Source of the DNA: Saprospiraceae bacterium
GTDB lineage: Bacteria; Bacteroidota; Bacteroidia; Chitinophagales; Saprospiraceae
Assembly: GCA_013360405.1 (NCBI GenBank)
Contig: JABWBR010000022.1
Coordinates: forward strand, 1-62,951
DNA: 62,951 nucleotides
Direction: 5' to 3'
In this document: piece by piece, positions 42,704-51,878 of the stretch
Numbering within the stretch: position 1 is the first letter of the stretch
How the letters are laid out: each line of letters begins with the position of its first letter
Notes under the pieces: generated by a model
Database searches by the model: none
What the model was told of the DNA's origin: nothing
What the model saw: only the letters and a program-made list of their open reading frames with translations
Translations under genes and position numbers: made by a program

Positions 42704-44979
42704 CCCAGTATCTGCAATTTCGCAAACTTCAACATAATCTTTTTCTGCGGGGCATCGCTGAGATCCTTGAATTCAATCGTGGCTATGCGGTTGTCCTTGC
42801 CGCCGTCGACGCTGAGCACCTTGCCTTCGCCGAATTTGAGGTGGAGGACGCGCATGCCGGCCTGGATGCTTTCGCTGGGGCTCGGCTTAAACGTGGCCGG
42901 GTCGACTGCGGGGCCGCTGGGGGCGGCGGGGCGGCGGGCAAAATTGCCCATCACTTTTGAGGTGGGCGCACCGACGGTGGCTTCTTCCGTCACCGTGCGG
43001 CCGCCGCGAGGCGACATCGACGAAGTGCTTTCCAGTACGTCGCGGGGTATTTCTTCGAGAAAGCGGCTGGGCTCGTTGAAGCGCATTTGCCCGAAGCGGT
43101 AGCGGCTGTTGGCGTAGGTGAGCGTGAGAAACTGCTCGGCGCGGGTGATGGCTACATAAAAAAGGCGCCGTTCTTCGTCGAGACCTTCGGGGTTGTCCAT
43201 GGCCATGTAGGAGGGGAAGAGTTTTTCCTCCATGCCCACCACAAACACCGATTTAAATTCGAGGCCTTTAGCCGAGTGCGTCGACATAAGCGTGATGAAG
43301 TCGGGGTCGGGGTTGGCCTGGTCGAGGTCGGTGAGCAGGGCGATATTCTGGAGGTAGGCGGCCAGCGACTTATCGGCGGTGGATTCGGTTTCGAGGTCTT
43401 CTTCCACAAAAGCCTTGATGCCGTCGAGCAGCGCGTTGGCGTTTTCGAGGCGAGCCATGCCGTCTACCGTGGTGTCTTCTTTGAGGTGGCTGAGCAATCC
43501 CGAGCCTTTGGCGATATAGGTAGCCACTTCATGGGCATTGCCGTTGAGTTCGGTGGCTTTTTGTATCAGGGCCACAAACTCGCCGATGGCGTTTTTGGCG
43601 CGGGTGGAGGCTTCTACTTTGAGCAGGTTTTCCCACATCGTAGTGTCTGTAACGCCGGCCATCTCGCTGAGTTTGTCGAGGGTAGCATCGCCGATGCCGC
43701 GGCGCGGGTAGTTGAGTACGCGGCGCAGGGCCTCCTCGTCTTTGGGGTTCACTACCAGTCGCAGGTAGGCTAGCAGGTCTTTGACTTCCTTGCGCTGGTA
43801 GAACGACAATCCGCCGAAAACGCGGTACGACAGGTTGTACCGGCGCAGGTATTCTTCAAATATGCGCGATTGGGCGTTGGTGCGGTAGAGGATAGCGATA
43901 TCGCCGTTGCGGAGGTGGTAGCGGTTTTTTTGCTCCACGATCGTATCGGCTACACGGCGGCCTTCCTCGTTGTCGGTCATCGCTTTAATCAGCTTGATCT
44001 TTTGCCCGAGGCCTTTATCCGACCAGATTTGTTTGGGTATCTGGCGTTTATTGTAAATTATAATCTCATTGGCGGCCTGCACGATCTGTTCGGTAGAGCG
44101 GTAATTTTGCTCCAGCTTAAACACGCGGATGCCGAAGGGTTTGAAATCGTCTTCAAAGTCGAGAATATTCTGGATCGTAGCGCCGCGGAAAGCGTAGATA
44201 CTCTGCGCGTCGTCGCCCACTACGCAGATATTGCGGGGGCTGCCCTCGTAGTGCACCAGTTTGCGCACGATAGCGTATTGCAGGTGGTTGGTATCCTGAA
44301 ACTCGTCTACCAGCACGTATTTGAATTTGGCGCGATATTTATCGAGCACGCCGTCGGGATTGGTATGCCACAGTTCGTAGAGGCGGTAGAGAAGGTCGTC
44401 AAAGTCCATGGCGCCCGAGCGTTTGCAGCGGGCGGTATATTTTTCGTAAATGGCGTAGATCTGCGGCATATTCGCCTGTCGGTCCTGCAGGCGCAGGGCT
44501 TCATCTTCAGCGTATTTGCGGGGTGTGATCAGGTTGCTTTTGGCGGAAGAAATGCGTGAGCGTATATTATTGACATTGTAGGCCGTGGGGTCGAGGTGCA
44601 ATTCTTTGACGATAGCGCTCAGTACGCTTTTGGTATCGTCGGTATCGTAGATGGTAAAATTGGGCGGATATCCGATCTTATCGGCTTCTACGCGCAGGAT
44701 GCGGGCAAAAATAGAGTGGAAAGTACCCGCCCACACTTTGTCCGATTTGTCGCCCACGATTTTTTCGATGCGTTCCTTCATCTCCTTGGCCGCCTTGTTG
44801 GTGAAGGTGAGGGCCAGGATTTCCCAGGGCGCCACGCCTTTTTCGATGAGGTGGGCGATGCGGTACGTGAGCACGCGGGTTTTGCCCGAGCCGGGGCCTG
44901 CTACAACCAGTACGGGGCCGTCGGTACTGGTTACCGCTTGCCGTTGTACGTCGTTGAGTTGAGAGAGGTAGTCGGACAT
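42688..44979 (-). CDS. UvrD/PcrA-type superfamily 1 DNA helicase
   Basis: 763 residues. The motifs are in order: Q-R-Q-A-V (Q), G-P-G-S-G-K-T (I), L-T-F-T-N-K-A-A-K-E-M (Ia), V-D-E-F-Q-D-T-N (II), G-D-D-A-Q-S-I-Y-A-F-R-G-A (III), L-E-Q-N-Y-R-S (IV), M-S-T-H-S-A-K-G-L-E-F (V), V-A-I-T-R-A-E (VI). About 100 C-terminal residues form a Tudor-like domain (V-L-H-L-K-F-G-E-G-K-V-L-S). It unwinds 3'-5' in repair and replication. It has the usual length. A repeat array sits directly upstream of the start codon. Confidence 0.95.
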   Translation of the reverse strand: MSDYLSQLNDVQRQAVTSTDGPVLVVAGPGSGKTRVLTYRIAHLIEKGVAPWEILALTFTNKAAKEMKERIEKIVGDKSDKVWAGTFHSIFARILRVEADKIGYPPNFTIYDTDDTKSVLSAIVKELHLDPTAYNVNNIRSRISSAKSNLITPRKYAEDEALRLQDRQANMPQIYAIYEKYTARCKRSGAMDFDDLLYRLYELWHTNPDGVLDKYRAKFKYVLVDEFQDTNHLQYAIVRKLVHYEGSPRNICVVGDDAQSIYAFRGATIQNILDFEDDFKPFGIRVFKLEQNYRSTEQIVQAANEIIIYNKRQIPKQIWSDKGLGQKIKLIKAMTDNEEGRRVADTIVEQKNRYHLRNGDIAILYRTNAQSRIFEEYLRRYNLSYRVFGGLSFYQRKEVKDLLAYLRLVVNPKDEEALRRVLNYPRRGIGDATLDKLSEMAGVTDTTMWENLLKVEASTRAKNAIGEFVALIQKATELNGNAHEVATYIAKGSGLLSHLKEDTTVDGMARLENANALLDGIKAFVEEDLETESTADKSLAAYLQNIALLTDLDQANPDPDFITLMSTHSAKGLEFKSVFVVGMEEKLFPSYMAMDNPEGLDEERRLFYVAITRAEQFLTLTYANSRYRFGQMRFNEPSRFLEEIPRDVLESTSSMSPRGGRTVTEEATVGAPTSKVMGNFARRPAAPSGPAVDPATFKPSPSESIQAGMRVLHLKFGEGKVLSVDGGKDNRIATIEFKDLSDAPQKKIMLKFAKLQILGGEAP

Positions 44980-44983
44980 GAGT

Positions 44984-45066
44984 GTTGTCGGTTATCGGTT
45001 GTCGGTTGTCGGTTCTGTGTTATTGGTTAAAAAAGAACTGACAACCGATAACAGAGAACCGACAAC
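44984..45066. repeat. GTTGTCGGTT two-armed array upstream of the helicase gene
   Basis: GTTGTCGGTTATCGGTTGTC and further words (44984-45017) are complementary to AGAACTGACAACC and AGAGAACCGACAAC words (45035-45066). It sits 5 bases from the ATG of the helicase gene, so it would be in the leader of its mRNA. Confidence 0.85.
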
Positions 45067-45126
45067 TATTTGCTTACAAAATAACACCAGAAAGTTACAA
45101 CTTCTGTATTAAAAAACAAGTATTTC

Positions 45127-45474
45127 TTATCTGGGTTGTGTTTCGAGTACTTCCCAATATTCGAGGGCTCGCCGGGTGTGGGGTATGCAGATAGACCCGC
45201 CTACCAGGTTGGCGATAGAGAATACTTCAAATAATTCGTCGCGGGTCACGCCCTGTTCGTAGCAGGCGCCGAGATGATAGCGGATGCAATCGTCGCAGCG
45301 CAATACCATAGAGGCTACCAGGCCCATCAGTTCTTTGGTTTTGCGATTGAGGGCGCCGTCTTCGTAGGCATTGGTATCGAGGTTGAAAAAGCGCTTGAGC
45401 ACTTTGTTGTCATGCGCCAACAACTTTTCGTTCATGCGAGCGCGATACTCGTTGAATGCTTTTACTTGAGACAT
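45127..45474 (-). CDS. Carboxymuconolactone decarboxylase/AhpD-family protein
   Basis: 115 residues from the ATG at 45474. Motif R-C-D-D-C-I-R-Y-H-L-G-A-C is the AhpD-like CxxC..H peroxidase signature. The domain is complete (about 20-110). Members reduce peroxides or act in lactone metabolism; the CxxC-H form argues for a redox role. A long hairpin terminator lies upstream. Confidence 0.85.
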   Translation of the reverse strand: MSQVKAFNEYRARMNEKLLAHDNKVLKRFFNLDTNAYEDGALNRKTKELMGLVASMVLRCDDCIRYHLGACYEQGVTRDELFEVFSIANLVGGSICIPHTRRALEYWEVLETQPR

Positions 45475-45498
45475 TGTTTTTTTTGCAAAGATAGGAAA

Positions 45499-45547
45499 TT
45501 TTTTGTACCGGTCAGACGGTTTGAAACCGTCTGACCGGTACAAAAAA
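45499..45547. terminator. Long hairpin with 24-base arms
   Basis: The arms 45499-45522 and 45524-45547 are exact complements and start and end in six T and six A. It lies between the AhpD-like gene (start 45474) and the gene whose stop is at 45606, so for the minus strand it follows the terminator at 45549-45569. Confidence 0.8.
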
Positions 45548-45548
45548 A

Positions 45549-45569
45549 GCCGTCTCTTTTTGAGACGGC
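45549..45569 (-). terminator. Rho-independent terminator
   Basis: GCCGTCTC (45549-45556) pairs with GAGACGGC (45562-45569); on the minus strand a run of seven T follows. It ends the minus-strand gene at 45606-46808. Confidence 0.85.
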
Positions 45570-45605
45570 CTCGATCCTGTATGAGAAACCCTTTACAAAC
45601 CTTGG

Positions 45606-46808
45606 TTAAAAAGCTGCGGAAAGCACAGCGGTAGCAGACACAGGGCGCGCTTTGGGCTGGGTAGCCGGTTGGGCGCCGGGCTGCGAGGGCAGGCAATCGC
45701 CTGCTCCTTGAAGTAGGTGAATCACCTGCACAATTCTCATAGTATTGCTTCCGCAATCGTCAGTAACGAGCCATTGGCGGTTCAGAATGCAGCGCCGGCC
45801 GGCCGAAATAACTTCGTCGGTCCAGGTGGCGCTATAACCGCAGGCTTCGTTGAGCGAATATTGATCGTTAGACGTATCGGGATTGCCATCGCGGTCAATC
45901 ACCGGGTAGCCGATATGGTCGGGGTGGGCCTCCGAAATGTCGGAGACGGCAGGCGCTTCGATCCCGTCGCGGTTGGCGGGAAAAAGTACTTGCGTAATAG
46001 AGGGGCGTTCGTAAGTAATAAACTGGGTAAATTGGGCAACTTCGCCGGCATCGTCGCCGGCGGTCCACAGGCGGCAAGTGACGCCGGTAGCGTTGGTGAG
46101 TAGGCGGAACTGCGACAGTTCAACGGCGGCGGAGTGATCGGCAGAGGCGCTGATTTGCAGCGTCAACTGATCGCCAGGGTGGAGTAGGGGCGAAAAAAAT
46201 CTATCGTCAACCTCTTCAGGGCTGTCGGCAACAAGTACTTGCCGGCCGTTTACCAGCACTGAAAAAAGATTGGAGCCCCCAACAACCCTCCAGCCAAACA
46301 CTGCATAACCTTCCGCGGGTATGGCCAAACGCCATTGAACCGTACTTCCGGCATCCACGCTGACCAGAGCGCTATTGGCCCCTTCAACCAATAGCCCGTC
46401 GGGAGCTCCGGTGACATCTACCCCACCGTCACCATTTATCTTAAGCGCTTCCCAGCGGGAAGGCGCAAAATATCCTGTGAATCCTTCCTGGGCGCAACCC
46501 AGTGTGAAAAAATCGTCGTTGTACACCAGTTGTACCTCACGATCGCAAGGACTGTAAACCTCTGGCTGTGCCAGTGGTGCATTACCGCTTAGTTCCAGGC
46601 AATTTAAACTGAGGTGCCGGCCTTTTAGTATGGGGGGACAAAATGCCGGGTTTGTTAGATTGGGTTGTTGTGAAATATATGCAGGGGCTTGGTGTAATAC
46701 CGGATTAATTGCCGGCAAATACAACGGTATTAACACTATGGTGGCGGCAATACAATATATCATTATAGGCAACTTGCCGTTTTTTCGGCTTAAGTCAATC
46801 GCGTTCAT
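45606..46808 (-). CDS. Secreted protein with HYR-like cysteine-rich end, no T9SS domain
   Basis: 400 residues. A membrane/signal segment at about 14-35 (LPIMIYCIAATIVLIPLYLP). The middle third looks like a beta jelly-roll with W-R-L-A-I-P-A-E-G-Y-A-V-F-G-W-R. Residues about 320-375 (N-E-A-C-G-Y-S-A-T-W-T-D, R-R-C-I-L-N-R-Q-W-L-V-T-D-D-C-G-S) resemble the module repeated in the HYR protein at 9758. The end is rich in P, Q and A and lacks a sorting domain. Function unknown; it may be a truncated relative of the T9SS HYR proteins. Confidence 0.65.
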   Translation of the reverse strand: MNAIDLSRKNGKLPIMIYCIAATIVLIPLYLPAINPVLHQAPAYISQQPNLTNPAFCPPILKGRHLSLNCLELSGNAPLAQPEVYSPCDREVQLVYNDDFFTLGCAQEGFTGYFAPSRWEALKINGDGGVDVTGAPDGLLVEGANSALVSVDAGSTVQWRLAIPAEGYAVFGWRVVGGSNLFSVLVNGRQVLVADSPEEVDDRFFSPLLHPGDQLTLQISASADHSAAVELSQFRLLTNATGVTCRLWTAGDDAGEVAQFTQFITYERPSITQVLFPANRDGIEAPAVSDISEAHPDHIGYPVIDRDGNPDTSNDQYSLNEACGYSATWTDEVISAGRRCILNRQWLVTDDCGSNTMRIVQVIHLLQGAGDCLPSQPGAQPATQPKARPVSATAVLSAAF

Positions 46809-47357
46809 AGGGATGTGTTTTTCTAAGCGCCAGGCTGATAGTAATCGTGGTAGGTATCAGGTGCAATACACATGCAGCACTGTTACCAGCACATCAAACT
46901 ACCTTAATCGTACAATCGGAAAAATTACCGGTGAGTAATGAAATCCAGGCGTGAGAAAAACACGGCGCGAAAGCAAACGAATTGCCTTTTTAGTTGCGTA
47001 CGTCATGGGATTATGCGGTTTAAGGGAAAATGAATTCTACTTTTTCGGTTTATTCTCGGAAGTAGCTATTCGTTACATCCAGCTAATAACTTGATCCCTA
47101 TTTTTATTCAAATAGGGATACAGACAGTACAAATATAGTATGTTTTTTAATGTGTGTTATACCTCAAAAGGGGTATTTTTAATATTTTGAATTATTGTTA
47201 TTTGTAAACAATTGATTTTAAATAAATTACAACATTTGAACTTTTTTATTTTTTTGCTATTTAGTTAGAGGTCATAATACAAGCTGAAACGCGGTCAGAA
47301 AAGTGACGCATTGACATACGGAAGGATAATTACAATAACCAAATAAAGTCGCTAATA
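46809..47357. other. 549-base divergent intergenic region
   Basis: AT-rich sequence between two divergent genes. On the minus strand TATATTTG (47130-47137) fits the Bacteroidota -7 element and could serve the secreted protein with a leader of about 320 bases. On the plus strand TTTG (47235-47238) is followed after 19 bases by TATTTAG (47258), a weaker match for the SRPBCC gene. No gene, terminator or array was seen. Confidence 0.5.
47130..47137 (-). promoter_or_regulatory. TAnnTTTG promoter element, minus strand
   Basis: TATATTTG on the minus strand matches the -7 consensus; the gene it could serve starts at 46808, 320 bases downstream. No -33 element at the usual distance. Confidence 0.4.
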
Positions 47358-47831
47358 ATGAAGGTAAAGCAGAAGATTTGGAAACAATTCCTGCCCCTGG
47401 ACCTGGAAACGGTATGGGCCTTTTTCTCCCGCCCGGAAAATCTGGATACGATCACGCCGGAGGACATGTCGTTCGAGATCTTGTCAGATATCAGCCAAAT
47501 GGAGATGTATCCCGGTATGATCGTGCAATATCGGGTGATGCCTTTCCCTGGGGTGAAGCTGAATTGGGTTACGGAAATCACGCATGTGGCCGACCGGCAG
47601 TATTTTATCGATGAGCAACGCTTCGGTCCCTATGCTTTCTGGCACCACCAGCACCATTTTGAAGCCGTAGACGGCGGGGTAATGATGACTGATATTTTGC
47701 ACTATAAGGTACCTTTCGGCATCATCGGCGCCTTGGCCGATATACTATTGGTGGATAATCGCATCGAGCAGATCTTTACCTACCGCAAAAAGGCGGTGGC
47801 GAAGGTGTTTAACCTGGAAATGGCCCTGTAA
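47358..47831 (+). CDS. SRPBCC/START-like ligand-binding protein
   Basis: 157 residues. The pattern K-Q-F-L-P-L-D-L-E-T-V-W-A-F-F-S-R-P-E-N-L-D-T-I-T-P is typical of the single-domain SRPBCC family, followed by M-Y-P-G-M-I-V-Q-Y-R-V, W-V-T-E-I-T-H-V and R-F-G-P-Y-A-F-W-H-H-Q-H-H-F. Such proteins bind lipids or polyketides or act as cyclases; the ligand is unknown. The stop TAA is followed directly by the GTGGGAGAG array. Confidence 0.9.
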   Translation: MKVKQKIWKQFLPLDLETVWAFFSRPENLDTITPEDMSFEILSDISQMEMYPGMIVQYRVMPFPGVKLNWVTEITHVADRQYFIDEQRFGPYAFWHHQHHFEAVDGGVMMTDILHYKVPFGIIGALADILLVDNRIEQIFTYRKKAVAKVFNLEMAL

Positions 47832-47905
47832 GAGTGTGGGAGAGTGAGAGAGTGAGAGAGTGGGATGTCTCTCACTCCCACACTCTCACACTCCCACCCT
47901 CTCAC
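47832..47905. repeat. GTGGGAGAGTGAGAG two-armed array, stop to stop
   Basis: Left arm 47832-47864 (GAGTGTGGGAGAGTGAGAG and further), right arm 47868-47905 (CTCTCACTCCCACACTCTCA and further). It fills the whole space between two convergent genes and continues into the last codons of the minus-strand regulator (stop at 47886). Confidence 0.9.
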
Positions 47906-49070
47906 GGGGTGGCGCCACGTACATCGCCACGTCATCGGCAGTGACGGGGTCGGCGCCGAGAATGAGGAGGCGTTCCACCACATTGCGCAGTTCACGGATG
48001 TTGCCGGTCCACTCCAACTGCTGGAGGGCTTCGATAGCTTCTGCGGTCATTTTGCGGGGTGGCACGCCGTATTCGGCGCAGATCTGGCTGATGAAATGGG
48101 TGATCAGTGCGGGGATATCGTCGCGGCGGTCGCGCAGGGCCGGTGATTGGATGATAATAACCGCCAGCCGGTGGTAGAGGTCCTCCCGGAAACGCCCGGC
48201 TTCGATTTCTGCGCGCAGGTCTTTGTTGGTAGCTGCTACCACGCGCACATCCACCTTAATATCTTTATCGCCGCCTACGCGGGCTATTTTTTGTTCCTGG
48301 AGGGCTCTGAGCACCTTGGCCTGGGCCGAAAGGCTCATATCGCCTATCTCATCCAAAAATAAAGTTCCATTATGCGCTTGTTCAAACTTGCCGATGCGTT
48401 GTTTCATTGCGGAGGTAAAGGCGCCTTTTTCGTGGCCGAATAGCTCGCTCTCGATGAGTTCGGAGGGGATGGCGGCGCAATTCACTTCCACAATCGGGCC
48501 GTTGGCACGGTGGCTTTTGGCGTGAATCCAGCGGGCGATGAGTTCCTTGCCGGCGCCGTTGGGGCCGGTGACCAGCACGCGGGCATCGGTGGGGGCTACG
48601 CGGTCTATGGTGTTGCGCACCTGTTGCATAGCTGCCGAATCGCCGATGATATCCTGAACTTTTGCGGCAGTCACCTGCCGGCGAAGTATTTTGGTTTCGG
48701 TGACGAGTCCGGCTTTGTCGATGGCATTGCGCAGGGTGATGAGGAGGCGGTTGAGGTCGGGCGGCTTTGAAATAAAATCGAAGGCGCCGCGTTTGACGGC
48801 CTCCACGGCGGTATCGATGGTGGCGTGGCCTGAGATCATTACCACGGGCAAGTCGGGATTGAGCTCCTGTATGCGGTCGAGGGCCTCCATGCCGTCCATC
48901 TTGGGCATCTTGATATCGAGCAGCACCACGTCAAATTCACTTTTCCGCAGCTTCGACAGGCATTCTACCCCGTCGGCGGCTTCTTCTACTTCAAATTTTT
49001 CGAATTCCAGAATTTCACGAAGGGTGCGCCTGATGCTACCCTCATCGTCTGCTATCAGGATTTTTGACAT
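47886..49070 (-). CDS. Sigma-54-dependent response regulator (NtrC family), without DNA-binding domain
   Basis: 394 residues from the ATG at 49070. A receiver domain (1-120) has D-D-E-G-S near 9-11, V-V-L-L-D-I-K-M-P (phosphorylated D) and K-P-P-D. The AAA+ core has V-T-G-P-N-G-A-G-K-E (Walker A), E-L-F-G-H-E-K-G-A-F-T-S-A (GAFTGA-like, with S for G), L-F-L-D-E-I-G-D (Walker B) and W-T-G-N-I-R-E-L-R-N-V (sensor II). No Fis-type helix-turn-helix follows; the protein ends after D-D-V-A-M-Y-V. Related regulators in this phylum also lack it, so this is probably normal. The last codons (R-E-R-V-G-V) come from the repeat array. Confidence 0.9.
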   Translation of the reverse strand: MSKILIADDEGSIRRTLREILEFEKFEVEEAADGVECLSKLRKSEFDVVLLDIKMPKMDGMEALDRIQELNPDLPVVMISGHATIDTAVEAVKRGAFDFISKPPDLNRLLITLRNAIDKAGLVTETKILRRQVTAAKVQDIIGDSAAMQQVRNTIDRVAPTDARVLVTGPNGAGKELIARWIHAKSHRANGPIVEVNCAAIPSELIESELFGHEKGAFTSAMKQRIGKFEQAHNGTLFLDEIGDMSLSAQAKVLRALQEQKIARVGGDKDIKVDVRVVAATNKDLRAEIEAGRFREDLYHRLAVIIIQSPALRDRRDDIPALITHFISQICAEYGVPPRKMTAEAIEALQQLEWTGNIRELRNVVERLLILGADPVTADDVAMYVAPPRERVGV

Positions 49071-49146
49071 GGTATACCGGCTATTTATTATCAAAATAAC
49101 AAATATGTGTATACGGATTTTCGCAGGGAAAGTTGCAGTTAATTTT

Positions 49147-49254
49147 TAATATTGAATGTTTGATGTTTAATTTTAATAAAAATTAATATATAAAACATTG
49201 GTCTATAAGTAATTAAACGTTCAGCATCCAACATTCAACATTCAACATCCAACC
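49147..49254. repeat. ATGTTGAATGTTGGATG two-armed array
   Basis: Left arm about 49147-49175 (TTGAATGTTTGATG), right arm 49213-49254 (CAACATTCAACATTCAACATC). It separates the regulator from the M20 gene and runs into the last codons of the latter (stop 49235-49237). Confidence 0.8.
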
Positions 49255-50437
49255 CGCACACCGCCATCCAGGCCAGTAGGCCGGCGCCGATGGGCAGACT
49301 GTCTTCGTCGATATCGAAAGTATCGGTATGGAGCAGGGATGTAATGCCGCGGGCGGCATTGCGGGTACCCAGGCGGTAGAAGCAGCCGGGAATCACCTGC
49401 GAGAAATAGGCAAAATCTTCAGAGGTAAGGCGGATGGGGAGGTCTACCACATTATCAGCGCCGAGGTACTCCACGGCATTTTGGCGGGCCTTTTCGGTAA
49501 GGGCTTCATCGTTGAACAGGGTGGGATAGCCCACTTCGATGCGCAATTCGCAGGCGCCACCCATGCTTTCGGCTATGCCTTCGGCGATGCGCTGCATGCG
49601 GCGGTGGGCTTCGAAACGCCAGTTTTCCTGCATAGTGCGGAAAGTGCCCATTAATTTCACCTCGTTGGGTATCACGTTGGTGGCGCCGCCGCTGGAGGCG
49701 ATATGGCCGAAAGTAAGTACTGAAGGAACGGTTGGGTCGGCATGGCGGCTCACGATTTGCTGGAGCGCCGTGATGATATGTGCGGTGATCAACACGGGAT
49801 CTACGCATTCGTGGGGCATGGCGCCGTGGCCGCCCTTGCCTTTTACGGTCAGATAGAGTTCGTCGGAAGAGGCCATATACATACCGGCCCGGAAGCCCAC
49901 TTTGCCTGCTTCGAGCAAGGGGAATACGTGTTGGCCGTAAATAGCGGTAGGTTTGGGTTTTTCGAGTGCGCCGTCTTTGATCATCAGCGAGGCGCCGCCA
50001 GGCAGGCGTTCTTCGGCGGGCTGGAATAGCAGTTTGACCGTACCGCTCCACTGATCGCGCAGGTCGTGCAGTATGCGGGCCGCGCCCAGCAGACAGGTAG
50101 TGTGCACATCGTGGCCGCAGGCGTGCATCACGCCGGGGCGTTGCGAGCAGTAGGGCACTTCGTTGGCCTCCTGGATGGGCAGGGCGTCCATGTCGCCGCG
50201 CAAGGCTACCACCCCTTTTTCCGGGTTGCGACCTTCGATAAGGGCTACAATGCCATGACCGGCTACGTCTTTTTGAAATGAAATACCCCATTCCGACAAG
50301 TACCGCGCGACAAACGCAGCAGTCTCCGCTTCTTCAAAAGAGAGCTCGGGATACTGGTGCAGATGCCGCCGCATTTGAACCAGGTCGGCATGATATTGCG
50401 CCGCCAGTTGCTTGATTTGCTGTGATATTGGGTTCAT
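49235..50437 (-). CDS. M20-family N-acyl-amino-acid/peptide amidohydrolase
   Basis: 400 residues. Zinc and catalytic regions: G-D-M-D-A-L-P (D), M-H-A-C-G-H-D-V-H (H-D), L-L-F-Q-P-A-E-E-R (E), Q-H-V-F-P, and E-D-F-A-Y-F in the end. It is typical of the M20D group, with a dimerization domain at about 190-300. It cleaves acyl or aminoacyl groups from amino acids or peptides; here it lies next to an APC permease in the same orientation, so uptake and breakdown of amino-acid conjugates is likely. The final C-G-L-D-V-E-C is partly encoded by the array. Confidence 0.9.
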   Translation of the reverse strand: MNPISQQIKQLAAQYHADLVQMRRHLHQYPELSFEEAETAAFVARYLSEWGISFQKDVAGHGIVALIEGRNPEKGVVALRGDMDALPIQEANEVPYCSQRPGVMHACGHDVHTTCLLGAARILHDLRDQWSGTVKLLFQPAEERLPGGASLMIKDGALEKPKPTAIYGQHVFPLLEAGKVGFRAGMYMASSDELYLTVKGKGGHGAMPHECVDPVLITAHIITALQQIVSRHADPTVPSVLTFGHIASSGGATNVIPNEVKLMGTFRTMQENWRFEAHRRMQRIAEGIAESMGGACELRIEVGYPTLFNDEALTEKARQNAVEYLGADNVVDLPIRLTSEDFAYFSQVIPGCFYRLGTRNAARGITSLLHTDTFDIDEDSLPIGAGLLAWMAVCGLDVEC

Positions 50438-50460
50438 ATTCTTGTTTATGGGGGTTTATC

Positions 50461-50491
50461 TCACCCTCTCACCCTCTCTCCCTCCCATCCC
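50461..50491. repeat. Single arm of the GTGAGAGGG/CCCTCTCAC family at the end of the permease gene
   Basis: CTCACCCTCTCACCCTCTC words at 50461-50491 overlap the last codons of the permease (stop at 50469); the same family forms the array at 47832-47905. Confidence 0.7.
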
Positions 50492-51788
50492 GGCGAAACA
50501 GCTGAAACACACCGACTCCAACGGCAGTGAGTATCAGCCCTGCCCAGGCCTGGCTGGGTTGTTCTATGAGCGTATTGATCACAAAAGCCACCGAGATGAG
50601 CACAAAGATAGCGGGGACTACCGGATAAGCCCATACGCGGTAGGGGCGTTCTGTTTGTGGTTTTTTGCGGCGCAGCACAAAAACGCCGGCGCCGGCTAAT
50701 GCCATAAACGCTATATCCATAAACGTCACATAAGTGATCAAATTTTGGAAGGTGCCCCAAAAAAGCAATAACACGATTGCCCAGGCAGCCTGGACGATCA
50801 TAGCATTGGCGGGTGTTTTAAAGCGGGGGTGCACTTTTGCCAGCCCGCTGAAGAATACGCCGTCTTGGGCCATAGCGAAATAGATTCGCGGCGCCGACAT
50901 GGTGTAGATGCCTATCGTGCCGAAAATAGAAATGGCAATAGCTGCGGCTACCAGTTTGCCGCCAAAGGGCAGCAGAGTTTCTACCGCTTCGCCGGCCACT
51001 GTTTCCGAGCCGGCAATGGCTTCGATAGGTAGCAGGCGCATATAGGCGTAATTGGTAAGCACGTAGGTAATCGTGACGATAAGGGCGCCCAGCATCATAG
51101 CCCTGGGTACGGTGCGGGGGGCGTTTATGGCTTCGCCCGACAGGTAGGAGGCGTGGTGCCAGCCGCCGGTGGACCATAATACGCCGATGAGGGCGAGCAG
51201 GAGGGCAGATCCCAGGTTTACCGGGGTGTGATCCTGGGGGGCAAATGTCATCGCGGCGGTATCAACCTTACCCCAAAAAATACCCGCCACGATAATTCCG
51301 GCAATAGCCAGCAATTTGAGCCCGGTGAATAAGTTGGCAAAGCGCTGACTGCCCTGCACACCCAGCATATTGATGGCCGTGAGGCCTGCCACTACTACGA
51401 TTGCGGTGATTACGCGAGCTGTTTCGTTCATGGGCAGAAAATAAGTGAGATACTTGGTAAGTCCGGCGCCCAAGGCCGCCAATGCGCCTGTGTTCACTAC
51501 AAGCAGGATGACCCAGCCGTACAGAAAACCCGCCAGGTCGCCGTAGGCTTCTTTTAGATACACATACACGCCGCCCGATTTGGGGAACATGCCTCCCAAT
51601 TCGGCAAAGGTAAGCGCGCCGGTGAGCGCTATGAGGCCGCCGATGGCCCATACCGATAAGATAAAGCCGTGGTGGGGCAGGTCGGTGGCAATTTTGCTGG
51701 GCGTGAGGAAAATGCCGGAGCCTATGCAGCTGCCTACGGCTATCATGGTAAGGCCGTAGAGGTTGAGTTTGCGTTGTAGCTGGGTCAT
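50469..51788 (-). CDS. APC-superfamily amino acid permease
   Basis: 439 residues with 12 predicted membrane segments. The start G-S-C-I-G-S-G-I-F-L-T-P (about 17-28) is the classic APC signature, followed by G-G-L-I-A-L-T-G-A-L-T-F-A-E-L-G-G-M-F-P-K-S-G-G-V-Y-V-Y-L. It resembles the L-type/serine-threonine exchanger branch (LAT-like). The last residues (R-R-D-G-R-E-R-G) come from a repeat array. Located 31 bases downstream of, or next to, the M20 hydrolase in the same direction, suggesting shared metabolism. Confidence 0.9.
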   Translation of the reverse strand: MTQLQRKLNLYGLTMIAVGSCIGSGIFLTPSKIATDLPHHGFILSVWAIGGLIALTGALTFAELGGMFPKSGGVYVYLKEAYGDLAGFLYGWVILLVVNTGALAALGAGLTKYLTYFLPMNETARVITAIVVVAGLTAINMLGVQGSQRFANLFTGLKLLAIAGIIVAGIFWGKVDTAAMTFAPQDHTPVNLGSALLLALIGVLWSTGGWHHASYLSGEAINAPRTVPRAMMLGALIVTITYVLTNYAYMRLLPIEAIAGSETVAGEAVETLLPFGGKLVAAAIAISIFGTIGIYTMSAPRIYFAMAQDGVFFSGLAKVHPRFKTPANAMIVQAAWAIVLLLFWGTFQNLITYVTFMDIAFMALAGAGVFVLRRKKPQTERPYRVWAYPVVPAIFVLISVAFVINTLIEQPSQAWAGLILTAVGVGVFQLFRRDGRERG

Positions 51789-51878
51789 AGGCGCGCTTTT
51801 TTTTATAAAGGTACAATAGCATAGAAGGTCTGCAAATGGCAGTCCTGGAAATATTTACAAAATGAATAAGATTACCTG

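Noticed and set aside
42494-43102. A plus-strand frame of 202 codons over the minisatellite and helicase end
   Set aside because: It is the complement of the repeat and of the helicase C-terminus and has no independent features.
47886-48000. The response regulator as a truncated gene that lost its DNA-binding domain to the repeat
   Set aside because: Related sigma-54 regulators of this phylum commonly end at the same place; only the last few residues come from the repeat.
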